From the NCBI GenBank assembly GCA_964059195.1, contig CAXKWD010000005.1, positions 98,345,882 to 98,409,881 of the forward strand: a DNA stretch of 64,000 nt. Direction: 5' to 3'. The DNA comes from Ectobius pallidus. Its lineage: Eukaryota; Arthropoda; Insecta; Blattodea; Ectobiidae. Below the pieces are notes generated by a model that made no database searches, had not been told where the DNA came from, and saw only the letters and a list, made by a program, of their open reading frames with translations. The stretch's first letter is position 1, and every line of letters begins with the position of its first letter. Of this stretch, positions 36,508-48,076 are shown piece after piece. The translations under genes were made by a program, and so were the position numbers.

Positions 36508-37184
36508 ATTAATCTACCGGTATACATTCCTGAAGCTTACTAAATTTGCAGGTGATTAACGCGAGAGTCCCGAGTTCAAATTCGCCTCCAACCAGAAACT
36601 GTACACGTTTATACATAAAGTATTGTTTATACGTAAGTTATTCTGAGTTTCTAGATGTTTCGAGAAACATACGTTTCGATTAGTCTGAAAGAACGTTTTC
36701 AGATTGCATGTAACAAGAAAGAAATAAGTGAAAAACGTATTATTTATCTTGTAAGAGTAGCTTCGTACAACACACAAATCTAATTGCTTTCATTACTGTA
36801 CTGACGGAGAATATACGACGAAAATAATGCAATAACCTGAACACATAAGAAAATTAACCTTTATTTATTATAGCTTTTACCACTCCTGAAAACCCTTCCA
36901 AATGCATCAACATGCACGTGAACCATCCGAGAGTACTGTAGTATAATGTGATGATTGGGACGGCGTAGACTATACTCTCATAATGAATATTCGCTATACA
37001 CTCCGACATAGTGTAAGAGAGCTTGCAGCTACACCCAAGGAAATTTATACGAAAATGTTTCATATAAAACTTACACCTTTAAAAATCTGTTAACTTATGC
37101 GAAAAACAATTTTAATCGTTAGACTTAATTTTCTATAAATAAAATAATAGAGGAATTAATAAAGTCTTCAATATGCTTCATGAC
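36508..37184. other. Gene-free stretch
   Basis: GAGTTCAAATTCGCC at 36571 resembles a tRNA B box but no A box is visible. Nothing else. Confidence 0.35.
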
Positions 37185-37385
37185 AATTTAAATTCTGTTT
37201 TGTTGCAGCAGACTGTCTCGTTCTCGAACTAAGCAGTTCAAAAATACAGCCAAAAGATTGACACATATATGGATATCACAATTCATGTATTTTTAGAATC
37301 AGGGGACCCCAGACCCTGTATTTCTGGTGAAAACTCGTTATTGAACTTCAGTGTTGAATACACTACTTCCGCTACCAGTTAGCTA
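37185..37385 (+). repeat. Dispersed repeat B, copy 3
   Basis: Aligns with 49630-49790: TTCTCGAACTAAGCAGTTCA, then TAGAATCAGGGGACCCC, GAAAACTCGTTATTGAA and ACACTACTTCCGCTACC. It lacks the AC-rich tract of other copies and is diverged. Confidence 0.6.
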
Positions 37386-38016
37386 TCTTGGGAATAAAAT
37401 ATCAGTTACTTGTATAGAATTACAAAAATATGTTTTACTTACTTTTCTTCTATGTACTTGTGTATGCGTTTCATTATAAACGACTAATCTAGTTTTTATC
37501 ACATAAATAACAAATAGGAATACATCGGTACACTAGCAGACAATGTAGGTGTGACAATTAAAACTGTGGCTGTATTGTGTTTACACGTGTAATCCAGAAT
37601 CAAAAGAAAACACAACGGGTATTCAATTCAAATCAGCTTAATCAGAAGGGTAGCTCAAATTAAACCAAAACAGATTTCATAACCACTAATCCCATAGCGA
37701 ACAGTTCTGATTACAGTTTATTGTTTCAATAAATATGTATGATTCCTGGAAACACAACACTGGTCCATGTTCACGAAACCAGTCCATGGGTAAAACTTCC
37801 AGTAATACGCAGTATACACGTATTAATCCTGCGGTAGGAGAGCGCCAGACACGATGCATTTACAGCTGCCCATATTAGCAGTGATATGCTAGTTACTAAG
37901 GTACATCATTCTTTTTTCTTAGTAACTCTAATATCCGTTTTTCCAAACGGTACATGAAAAGCTTTAAAACTATGATTAATGTTCACTCTGTTTTACCTAC
38001 TATTTTTCTGAGTAAT

Positions 38017-38020
<4 letters not shown>
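37386..38020. other. Gene-free stretch
   Basis: Nothing recognised. Confidence 0.4.

Positions 38021-38080
<60 letters not shown>
38021..38080. repeat. (TC)30 microsatellite
   Basis: An uninterrupted 60-bp TC tract. Serine/leucine-rich open frames across it are artefacts of the repeat. The downstream CCCCATGTTGGGGCGAAGGG (38091-38110) is a small GC-rich palindromic patch of unknown nature. Confidence 0.97.
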
Positions 38081-38083
<3 letters not shown>

Positions 38084-38216
38084 CTATGCCCCCATGTTGG
38101 GGCGAAGGGCCTCCAAGTGGAGGTTTCTGTTTACCGATGTGAATTTTTTTACGCTTTTTTCCTAGAGAGGGAAGAGGGACAGGTAAGCCCATCGCCCCTT
38201 AGAGTAATGTTATAGT

Positions 38217-40142
38217 ATTCACTAAATAAGTACAAAATTTATATAAAAACACCTCATATTAGTGTTATATCAATTTCTGTGAAAATTATTTTTAAAAAAT
38301 AGAAGCAATAAGACATTAAAATTGGCGATGGATGTAGTAAAAAAATAAAACTTTTAACTTACCATTTAATTAACAGGGAGTTAAGTTATTTAATAAAAGC
38401 AATAATTGTACTCAGAATAAGAATTTTGTAACTCTTATTCTGAAAAAACAAAAATTATCTTCCATTTTGCATTATTTTCAAGAGTTTCCTTTTCTTTCTA
38501 GCGTGTTCTTTCCAAATTGATTTAACATATTTTTGTTCGTTTACATTTACAGTTAGGAGAAATATGACGAATGACAATAGGATTTTGCAATAATACTTGA
38601 CAAAATAAATTCAAAGGGACCATTAAGAAAATTTTACCCAGAGCGCTCAGAACTTGTTTTTGGTGGCACTAATATTTGAGTTCGTCTAAATAATCCCATA
38701 CTTGAATGGAAGCGTGATGAGAAATGAACACAGTAGTTCTGGGACTTCAAAAAGGCCCTGATTACCAACACACTGAGAACACGTGGTGGGTTATATAAAA
38801 GAGATAAAATGTAGAAGAAAAATATGGCTTGGAATTTGAATTTTTTGGAATAATCACGCTTTCAGATAAACTGCTGTTTAACTAGATTCTAGCGAGTTAA
38901 ATTTTACCTAAAACAAAAAATGGCGAAGACTTCATACCTATTTTAACTCACATGCTATAACAAGATTTATGCAAGAAATATTTGCTTTAATTAGCCACAG
39001 AAATTAAGTAAAACGATACTAGGCACTGTAAAAGAAAAATTAATCTTGGACTGGGTGAACCAGCCTTCCATATAAAGTATTATTTCTCTTGCTTGCAGTG
39101 AAATAATTCACGCTTTTCGTCCAATTTGGCTGTATATTTCCTGCTGTAGATCTGTCTACGGATTTCATAACTCTTCATCCCGACAGTTTTCTTTTAAGTT
39201 ATTGTTGGCCCCTGCGAAGTTAGCCTTCGTGACAATCATGCACAGATGAATTAGTGTATTTCTTCTCATTTTAACGAAGATAATAAAGGTGTGAATATGA
39301 TGTTTGCTTAGTTCCAACAAACATATTCAGTCAAATGAAATTTTAAAAAAAGATTTTTTAAAAATATTGTCGAGTCTTTATCATAATTAGCCTATACACC
39401 GTACTCTAATAAAAATGTTTAAAAGATATCTTTGTCAAATTATTGGTTGCCGAAAATTTTAGCTATCGAGGGGAACTGATAGTGCTATATAGTTAAGTAT
39501 AACTGATGAGATAAGACACGAATGAAGACCTGCACGAGATTGCCGCTTCGAAGGCACTCCAAAAACTCGTATTGCTATCGCGCATCTTCAAATCATGATT
39601 GCATGTTGTAATATACGAATTATATCACCGTAATATTGGACCTTTTTTGGCCCTCCACCATCCCTGGAGTACCAGCCATTAACCATCCCTCCGGTCACAA
39701 CAACTTTTCGGCGAGTTTGTTCCATTGGTCTTGTCTGGTTCTGCTGTGACTGCTGATTTAGGTGTTTGGCTTCAGTATTTCCGATGGCAACATCTTTATC
39801 CTATATCTGTCTGCTGTCGCGCGGGGTCGTGTCACCTGTGAAAATATAATTCGAATCGGCTGCCATGAAGGTTGACTTGCGGTTTCCGAGACAATTTTAG
39901 GCATATAGCCTTGTCTTCTTGCTCGTCATGGCCCCTGGAGAGCTGAGCTCTATCAGGACATCTTTCTCATATTCAGTTGTCACAAATTTGTTTAGATTTT
40001 AGACATCATCTGACTCTTGTTGCCTTTTGGTTTATACTAAATGTTTTGCGAAGATTGTAAATGCTTCGCTGGTTCCTTTTGACGTCAAGATATAATATTG
40101 GGGTGACATAATATTGGTAATAATAAAGTAACGAACAGAGTA
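38217..40142. other. Gene-free stretch
   Basis: AT-rich, except for a more balanced segment at about 39640-39960 with the look of an old retroelement tail; I could not identify it. No gene. Confidence 0.35.
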
Positions 40143-40340
40143 CGCTGTGGTGCAGTTGTTTGAAGCACTGCGCTACGAACCGCAGATCGATCCCGGATGA
40201 GATCACTGGGAGTTTTGAAAGGTCTTAATTTCTCATGTGGCGTTACAGTCCTGGAGTAGACTCAGCCTATAAAAGAAATGAGTTCCGGAACCAGGAGAAA
40301 TCCTGGGGATAAAGGCGGTTGGTGAATGCACTGAATATTT
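40143..40340 (+). repeat. Probable tRNA-derived SINE
   Basis: CGCTGTGGTGCAGTTG resembles a tRNA A box, and CAGATCGATCCCGG 40 bp later a degenerate B box. The following text (CTGGAGTAGACTCAGCCTAT and GAGTTCCGGAACCAGGAG) is of SINE-body type. Such heads let RNA polymerase III transcribe the element; the decayed B box suggests this copy is silent. Ends are not defined. Confidence 0.6.
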
Positions 40341-40594
40341 AAAAAACTGTACGCCTCAACATCCTGGGATTCCAAAGGCCTCTTTCTATATAGGGACCAC
40401 TTCACTTACCATATTAACGAATAATTCTATATGGGTGCCTCTTTGGTTTTGTCTCTGTTTTCAACTCATGTGAGCGATCCATACAAACAAAATACAGAAA
40501 TAAAGTACCGCGCAAACATGACTTTTCACAACAAATCATTTAGCTTATTGACATGTGCAAAATAAAAAACTACAAAAATCAACACTACTGACTT

Positions 40595-40815
40595 TAACCT
40601 TTTCACTGCTATGACGTATAAATACGTCACTTCGAACAATTGTTTAAAACAGACATTTTAGATTAATAGAGTAATACTTCCCGTGAAATGCGAGAATTTT
40701 TTATTCACTATTAAGTTTATTGCCTATGGAAGTCAGTTATTCTGCTGAATTTTTAAAAATTGATTTCAAACTTAGAGCCCACTGATGGTTTTACCTGATG
40801 ATTGCTTAATATACT
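40595..40815 (-). repeat. Dispersed repeat family A, copy 3
   Basis: On the minus strand it reads AAGCAATCATCAGGTAAAAC, CATCAGTGGGCTCTAAGTTT, GAAATCAATTTTTAAAAATT, CAGCAGAATAACTG and AGCAGTGAAAAGGTTAA. This is the same block order as 1370-1560 (including the AGTAGTGAAAAGGTTAAGG end). Confidence 0.65.
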
Positions 40816-40838
40816 CACAGCAAATTCTAGAATAATTA

Positions 40839-40970
40839 TTGTTTTTCTAGCTCCCAACCAGACCAGCTGAAAGATTTATTCCAATCTTTCGGCTTCCGAT
40901 ATTTCGGAGATAGCTGTCGAAAGCTTGGAATAGATCTTTTAGGTGGTCAGGTTGGAAGCCCGAGAAACAA
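40839..40970. repeat. Imperfect hairpin, arms about 55 bp
   Basis: The left arm TTGTTTTTCTAGCTCCCAAC...GAAAGATTTATTCCAATCTT pairs with the right arm (TTGTTTCTCGGGCTTCCAAC...AAAAGATCTATTCCAAGCTT on the minus strand), with a spacer of about 20 bp containing CTTCCGATATTTCGG. It could form a stable RNA or DNA hairpin. It lies next to repeat A copy 3. No coding capacity. Confidence 0.75.
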
Positions 40971-41083
40971 TAAAAAAATGTTTCAATAAGACTTGGGAAG
41001 AGTATCTAACAGTGTGCTTTCTGTGCTACTATTTTTCATTAAAATAATTATTTTTTGGCAAAATAATTAACTTTTCCCTGAAT

Positions 41084-41505
41084 TAGGGATGAACATCGAT
41101 AGTTAAAACACGTTAAAACATCGATGTTAAAATCGGCGGTAACCATCGATGTGACGATAATATCAACCTGAAAACATCGATGTACTTAGACAAAAAACAT
41201 CGATGTATATTAAAAGGGTCATGGTTTCAGAAAATTAGGAAAAATTCATAAATAAACTGAAATATTTATATGTAAACTGTCGCTGTAAAAAATAGATTTT
41301 TTGGGAAATTACGCATCTGTAAATAAAATATCTTAGAACCAAGGTTGGCCTAACAATCTTTTCTTCTTATTATAAAACATCGATGTCGGGGAGAAACATC
41401 GATGTAGCAAAAACATCGGTTGTTTTCCGTCGATATAGAAAACATCGATCATCGGCATGAAAACATCGATGTTTCGAAAACATCGGTTATCGATGCTCAA
41501 CCCTA
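41084..41505 (+). mobile_element. hAT MITE rich in ATCGAT palindromes, copy 2
   Basis: Relative of 7488-7829: ends TAGGGATGAACATCGAT and ATCGATGCTCAACCCTA are inverted, and it holds about a dozen ACATCGAT-type words in clusters at both ends. The middle block (CAGAAAATTAGGAAAAATTC, AAATATTT) is shared in inverted sense with copy 1. The flanks CCCTGAAT and GTCTGAAT match at 6 of 8 positions, so the target duplication is eroded. Non-autonomous. Confidence 0.82.
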
Positions 41506-42479
41506 GTCTGAATTGCCGAAAGAATGTATTTATGTTAGGACGACTTCTTTAAGAACACACCCGGTCTGTGAGGAATATTCTGAATTTTAATCTTAACAAG
41601 GTGTAACATATTATTTGCTATATTAAGAGTTCTTATAATGGTATGTTTTGAATCGCCCGGTAATCAAGTTGAAACAAAGTCAGGCGAAAAGGAAGTATAG
41701 AGAGAAATAAAGTATATGGAAATACGAGTGTGTCCTAACCAATACGCTACTCCATATTCCATGTCCTCCCACCCGTACAAAGATGTCACGGAAACTAAAA
41801 TGACAAACTGTTCAACTGTTTCGGCAGGAAAATAAGAAAACACATAACTCAACTGACTTATATATACTTTTTCTGAACAAAAGTTATTTGTTGTAAATGC
41901 ATTGTGCTTGTAAGTTTCTTTTAGGATGGAAAATTTATTTCACCACGTATTTCGTTTAAATGTGCTTACATCCAGCACAAACACGCTCTTATTTAACAAA
42001 TGACCCAAGGAAACTACCACTCGATTACTATAGTCATAATTCTGTCGACAGAATTGCATCGATCTTTGTTGGACCGCTTTTGCCATAAGGGAAAGATGCC
42101 AAGCTCTGATAGCATTTTATTTATTCTGCCATTTTAATGTTTGTAAGATGTTTAATATCCAGCATCATTTTCGTATTTTGACGTATTTCGGTCACAGAGT
42201 GCGGTATACATGCAGATACTAGAGTAATCTTGTATCACATGCCTTCGATCAGAAGCTGTATATTGAACTAGTAGGCTGTAAGCAGCAGAGTTGCAGTACT
42301 ATATATTCACCTGACATATTTACATTCGATATTTTCCCTTTTCTAAGCGTAATGACTCTTTCAATGAGAACCCTTTTGTGTAACAAATATCAAATAATTC
42401 TGAGGCTGATAGTAATTATAAAATGTTTAGCTTTATGCAGATAGATTTGACTCTTCAATTAGAGTGCAACGGAAAATCG
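41506..42479. other. Gene-free stretch
   Basis: Nothing recognised. Confidence 0.4.
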
Positions 42480-42870
42480 TATGAAAGCAAAATTTCGTAT
42501 TTGGGTTAGGTACCTTCTGGGGATGTGACACGAAGATTGGCGATGACTTTCTATTATTTTTAAGGAGACCTTAAATGAAGAAAATGTCGTTTGTCGTGGT
42601 TTTCTCGAAAACAGCTATAACGATTTCGTATACATTTTATATTATGGGGTGCTTATACTAAACTACTAAAACTTTATTTGAAACATTTTTTCGAAAACAA
42701 TTATCTGAATATATTGACCATGCTTAAAATAAAGAAAGTTACGTGAATTGTATTAATCAGATTTTATTTGGGTTATTTATTCTTCCGGGATGTGATGTGA
42801 TTTGATAACGATATTCTCTTCATTTTTACAACCACTTTATATGAAGAGAATGCCATGCATAATATAAGCC
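42480..42870 (-). repeat. Dispersed repeat B, two partial diverged copies
   Basis: TTTGGGTTAGGTACCTTCTG plus GGGATGTGACACGA (42499-42533) and TTTGGGTTATTTATTCTTCC plus GGGATGTGATGTGA (42768-42801) both match, inverted, the GTCACATCCCCAGAAGGTAC segment at 49581. The upstream part of the family (GGTTTTCTCGAAAACAGCTA at 42598) is also present. The two pieces lie about 270 bp apart. Confidence 0.55.
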
Positions 42871-43596
42871 TATTATACTAAGAGGCTATAATTTGAGCTG
42901 AGGAAGTAGTGTGAATTCACGTAAGATTTTTTTCCTTCTGTGATTATCTCATCCACTTGTGACCACACACAGTATCTCAGAACCTGGCGAAAATAGAGCG
43001 GTGGACCATCACTTAAAACGTAACACATTTCCATATCATTGTCTCTTTTAATTATTCAAATGAGCCACTTAGACATTGAGCTTAATGTTACTGTCAAGAA
43101 AAGGAAGTAATTGGAATCTCAAGCTTCTTGAAATTGCAATGTAGCTTGCATCTTGAATTGTGCCCAGTTTAAATATTTCTGTCCAGTAGTGACGGTAGTT
43201 CACGAGCAATTAGTTCGAATCGAATTAAATAGCAAGACGAACTAGACGAACTAGTTCCCAGTTTATGAAAAGAGTAATTTGCAAACTAGATAAATAATTT
43301 ATTCCGATATATGTAATATTAACTATAAATATAATTATGTTTTATATTTTAGTTGAGTAACTGGATTTTTGCACAACAATCGGCATACTTTCAAAACTGT
43401 ACTTTCTGCTACAACATTTCTGATACTTAAAAAATTAAGTAGGCCTATTCTGTATTTTAAATTTAAACCAGTCGAGTTAACCAATGTTCAACTCAACTTT
43501 ACACAACGCAGACAAATTTATAATTTCGAGCCGTTTATTGAATTTAAAAAAATGATAGTTTTAACCCTCTTTCATACTATTCCATCCTCTAAAAAT
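42871..43596. other. Gene-free stretch
   Basis: Includes a duplicated GACGAACTAG word (43233, 43244). No gene is recognised; the 99-codon frame at 43369-43668 is AT-rich and runs into the tandem duplication. Confidence 0.4.
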
Positions 43597-44026
43597 GTCA
43601 TACATAGCATCAAAATAATAAAGAGAAGCCAATCCAATTTGAACAGTATCCTGAAAATGAAAATGTAAGAAAATGACTTTAACCTTTGGAGACAGGGATA
43701 TTGAAAACGGAGAATCCATATAAATAGCCTATGCTATTAATGCCGCTGTAATTTATTTATCGTATGACCTCAAAGCCTTGTCTGTGAGTTTTACTGACAC
43801 CAACAATTTTTTGTCATACATAGCATCAAAATAGTAAAGAGAAGCCAATCCAATTTGAACAGTATCCTGAAAATGAAAATGTAAGAAAATGACTTTAACC
43901 TTTTATACAGGGATATTGAAAACGGAGAATCCATATAAATAGCCTATGCTATTAATGCCGCTGTAATTTATTTATCGTATGACCTCAAAGCCTTGTCTGT
44001 GAGTTTACTGACAGCAACAATTTTTT
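43597..44026 (+). repeat. Recent 216-bp tandem duplication
   Basis: Two units start GTCATACATAGCATCAAAAT (43597 and 43813) and are nearly identical. I see only a few substitutions or small indels, such as CTTTGGAGACAG versus CTTTTATACAG and ACACC versus ACAGC. The low divergence implies a recent event. The unit itself is unrecognised. Confidence 0.93.
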
Positions 44027-44358
44027 TTTAAATCCAAAATTATAAATATTTCGACAATCATCATTAGTAAAATGAATTTCATAATAATTATATTCAATCG
44101 AATTAATCTAGAATGTTTAGTATTCAGAAACGCGGTCAACTTTGTTATGTTCTCTATATCCCATTTCAGGATGAAAAATGTGAGTTTCCCCATTATTTTA
44201 GATACCTAGCTGAGAGTTTCATATGAATGTTGGTATACTTTGGTAATCATGGTAACTCTGCAGTTTATAAACAACCATGGCTGTTCAGAACACAACTTTG
44301 CCACAACTACAAGCTGGTATCGAAGACACTGTAATTCTAGATCGCCATCTTTACATTG

Positions 44359-44672
44359 AAAGTGCGCGAATACCTGAATACGATCTTTCCCAATAGGTGA
44401 ATTGAAAGAGGATGTGAAGATAATCAAGCTCTTTTTGCCTGGCCTCCACGAAGTCCCGATCTCACAACTCTTGATAATGCTCTCTCGGGGTTTCATCAAA
44501 GACAATGTTCGAAATCAACGCTTTAACATGGACAAAACTTAACAGTAGCTGAGTTCGATGCCTTCAACAAAGTGATTCCTGATTATCTCCGCTTAACATC
44601 TGCTAGGACATGGCGCAGAATTCGGCTGTGTTATGAAATGACAGACTCCATATCGATGTATTGGATCATTAA
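44359..44672 (+). pseudogene. Tc1/mariner (IS630-type) transposase, C-terminal relic
   Basis: The plus-strand frame reads KVREYLNTIFPNR, a stop, then QALFAWPPRSPDLTTLDNAL. The WPPRSPDL-T-x-L-D motif holds the third catalytic acidic residue region of insect IS630/mariner-type enzymes. Further on, in other frames, come VAEFDAFNKVIPDYLR, SARTWRRIRLCYE and HIDVLDH with a stop at 44670-44672, the usual C-terminus. At least two frameshifts and stops disable it. The 107-codon open frame starting at 44572 is only a slice of this relic plus unrelated sequence. Confidence 0.8.
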
Positions 44673-46806
44673 ACTATCTGCTAGGTGTCCATTTCAATCA
44701 ATCAACTATAACCACTTTAATGAAGAAAACAAATGTGGTAGGCTACGCCCACTTTATGCCCTCACTGTACTAAAAAAATACCCTTTCATGGCCATGTATA
44801 AGTTTCTGGAACAGTACAACAATCAATGCGCAACATTTTACAGGATATCTTATCAGAATATGGACAGAGAACACCATCTGCTGAAAAAACATTAGTCCGA
44901 AATTCTTGACGAAACTGAAGTTTAATGGGCTAAATGGTCTGAATTTTATTTTTCCAAATATTGACAGTGCAGATTCTTTATTGACTGGTATATGTCATCT
45001 GAACTACTCTTTTACCTTCTGTCATTTTTATGGAAAAGACAATTAAAATAAAATTCCCTCAATTTCACAGTTGATTTTCAATACTAAAATCTCCAGAGAT
45101 TATAAACATCTTGCTAATAGACCTACCACAGTATAAGTACTATTACGTATACAGTGCTAATACTGTCACCTTGGAGGGAAAAACTCGGATAAATGCACAA
45201 ACATGAACACAAAGGAATAAGCTACACTTTCTGTATCAGTGGCAATGAAATACCGGAATCACCCTTTCCTTAAAGGTGAATGAGAAGGAAATTATATATA
45301 TATATTTACATTTAATTCACCCATTTCGATTCAATCTAAATTCTGTTTCGAATGTACAATAAGTTGGTGAGGATGTATGTAGGAACATTTTTTAATTGAG
45401 ATTTGATGTCAATTTCCCACCTTTATATGCATGGTACTACTGAATGTGTGACAAAATAATACCACAAACTTTTTTTTTAGCTCATCGCTGCAGAGCAATG
45501 AAACAGGGTGCGAAACTTTTAATAAGACAATTTGTATTCTGGTTCCCAGTTTACAGTCAAATTTGCATTAATTGAAACGGATGTCTATTTATACTTCGAA
45601 ACTCTTGCTAAAATAAAGCAAATCATTGTGTTCAAACTGATCTGGGACAGTGAAATTCACTAAAACAAGTATGCCTATAAAAATTATCACTCACTGGTTT
45701 TGAGTCTTAAAATAATATTAAAAATAGTATGTGTTTGTTTGTAACCAAAATTATCTATTTACTCATTCGTAATGTTCATATTCCTAAAAATACTACCTTT
45801 TTATTAGTTTATCTTTAATTACAGTACATTATGTATTCATTTTACATAAAAGTAATCCTGAAAGAGCAGTTGTTCTAAGGGCAACGGAGTACAAATTATA
45901 GTTAAGGTAGTTACAAAAATGTGACAAATTTTCAGCAAGAAAATATAAATTATTCAATAGAAATTAAACGAAACAATTTCTTTTTTAATGAAATCAAATT
46001 AAATTAAGTTCAAATTCTAAAGTTTTAGTTACACCTAATTTTACTCATAGGAGACTATAACTGACGATATAAATTTTAAACTAAACTAAATTCGTAAGTT
46101 ACAATTTCTGGATATTTTGATCTGTACTCGGCTGAAAACAAACGGAACTGAAATAAATAAATGTTATTTTATTTTAAGTCTTCCTAATGATATCTACGTG
46201 TGTTTGGACACCCCTTAAACGATTGGTGTAACATTTATGACCCTTTCATACAGAATAGACTGCTTAGCATTTTAACTTCTTCCTGAATGGCATGACTATG
46301 TGGTTTGCAAGACATTTATATTTTAATATGGCTTTTTCGAGAATTTCTAGGATAAAGAATAACTTCCAATAGGACAGTGAAACTTACTTATGCTATATAC
46401 TTAAAATCCGTGATCTAGCTCTTCGTTCTCCATGATACAGTTCACAATAATTCTCCGATATTGTAACGATAGCTAGTCATTTTATATATTCCTCGCGTTC
46501 AAACGGATAACATTTCTATTCAGGAATGAAACGCTAAATATTTTACGATAGTAACTGACATTATTGGAATGTATCCGGCATTTCAATAATATGCCTACAT
46601 AGTATATCCAATTTCATTTCACGAGAATGAAGTCGCAAGTTTGCAAATAATTCATGCTGTCACTATAGAAATGTCTGTCTTCGCTTTATTATATTGTCTT
46701 CGCTTAACAGGAAGGGGTAAATCTTTATTATTAGGCAGAAAGAGTGAACTTACATCATTCTCGTAGCTGTTCTGAAAGGAACTGTTTAGTAAATAAAACT
46801 TGCACA
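44673..46806. other. Gene-free stretch
   Basis: AT-rich with a short (TA)n at 45293-45303. No gene, inverted-repeat element or SINE recognised. Confidence 0.4.
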
Positions 46807-47074
46807 GGTAGGGAAAAAAGGCGGACCGACTAAAATATCTAAGTTGCTGATATGAGCCACTGCGCATGCCTAGCGGCATTCACAGGATAGCAGGGAATGT
46901 ATTGAAATTTGTTCTAGTGTCGACTGTTCACTTAGCCCATTTCGAAACCCAGAATATGGTTTCTAATCGTATTGTTTTATAACTGAATATATTAATTATT
47001 AATATTATTATAAAATACTAACAGAAATTATATTATATTCAGCTACAAGAGTCGGTCCGCTATTTTCCCCTACC
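46807..47074 (-). mobile_element. 268-bp MITE, GGTAGGG family, copy 2
   Basis: Same length as copy 1 (4645-4912) and inverted to it. The ends are GGTAGGGAAAAAAGGCGGAC and GCGGACCGACTC-type text read inward from CCTACC. The shared interior includes GAGCCACTGCGCATGCCTAG, TTTCGAAACCCAGAATATGG and the TATTAAT core. No coding capacity. The minus-strand frame at 46652-46879 merely runs into it. Confidence 0.85.
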
Positions 47075-47494
47075 TGTATATGCTGCAGGTGTTTGCCGAT
47101 GATAGTGTACATATTATAGATATGACATATATATATAGCCTATAGAATATTTAACTTACACAGAAATAGTTGAAACATATTCTTCAACTGCTAATGGACA
47201 ATCATAGTGTGCTATACAGTGCAAAGAATAACAGAGATGTGAGTTTATTTCGAGCAGAATGGGAGTTTTAATAGCAGCACATAAACATCAATCAGAGGTT
47301 GCTGGTAACTGGTAATGGATATATTAACAACACGTGTGATATAATCACTGAAACAGTTACATGTCTGCAGGAACTCCATCTTCTAGTTACTGAAGACTTA
47401 CTGAAGACCTATGCCTGAGGTGAATGTTCGGTGTATCGGAAGTGGATTGAGGTAAAAGGAGATTGAGGACTAGTATTCAATGTCTTCTAAAGGT

Positions 47495-48076
47495 AAAGGA
47501 ACGATTCTTTACAAAGAATATTCGCCTGCTAACACCTGGATTCGTAAACTAAAAGGTTTATCCAGCAGTCAGTGAAGAGATACACCGAAACTAACGGCTA
47601 ATGTCTGCCAGTTAGAGTTGTTCCTGGTAGATCGCAAGACGGAAACCACTGCCGCAGGTGTGGTAGTGAGATTGAATCACTTGGACACGTCTTGCAATTC
47701 AACCGGTTCGGTGAAAACTTAAGAATAATCAGGCATAATAAGATCCGATCTATCTTAGCTGAGGCCCTCAGAAAAAGGTTTTTACCGCATTTGAAGAAAT
47801 TCACGGTCTGACAGATTCCGGAAGACATAATTGCCTTCAAATCAGGTTCAAGAAAAGGTTTTGTAATCGATTTACGATTCACACAGAGAAAAATGTCAAC
47901 CTGCCTGTGGAAGTAAACAGTGAAAAGAAAGTCGTCTACGAACCAATATTGTCAGACATTATAAGGATAAATACAAACTGACGGAACTTGAAGAGAAAGG
48001 GCTCATGATAGGTGCTAGGGGTGCCATCACTAATTATTTTGCCAATTTTCATAAGGGATTTGGTCCTGATAAATAG
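47495..48076 (+). pseudogene. R2-like LINE polyprotein C-terminus
   Basis: Recognisable blocks in order are ILYKEYSPANTWIRKLKGLS, SS-Q-stop-RD (a tryptophan codon has become TGA), KLTANV, PVRVVPGRSQDGNHCRRCGS, EIESLGHVLQF, LRIIRHNKIRSILAEALRKR, DIIAFKSGSRKGFVID, VNLPVEVNSEKKVVYEPI and KYKLTELEEKGLMIGARGAI with a stop at 48074-48076. The CxxC...H zinc-binding motif, RHNK/RSIL and the following endonuclease-like domain are the layout of R2-clade site-specific LINEs and their insect relatives. The last cysteine of the zinc motif appears lost. At least three frameshifts and two stops make it dead. Confidence 0.85.

Noticed and set aside
37954..38215. Two overlapping plus-strand frames with long serine-leucine runs
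   Set aside because: They cross the (TC)30 microsatellite.
46652..46879. 75-codon minus-strand frame
   Set aside because: Runs into the end of the 268-bp MITE; no motif.
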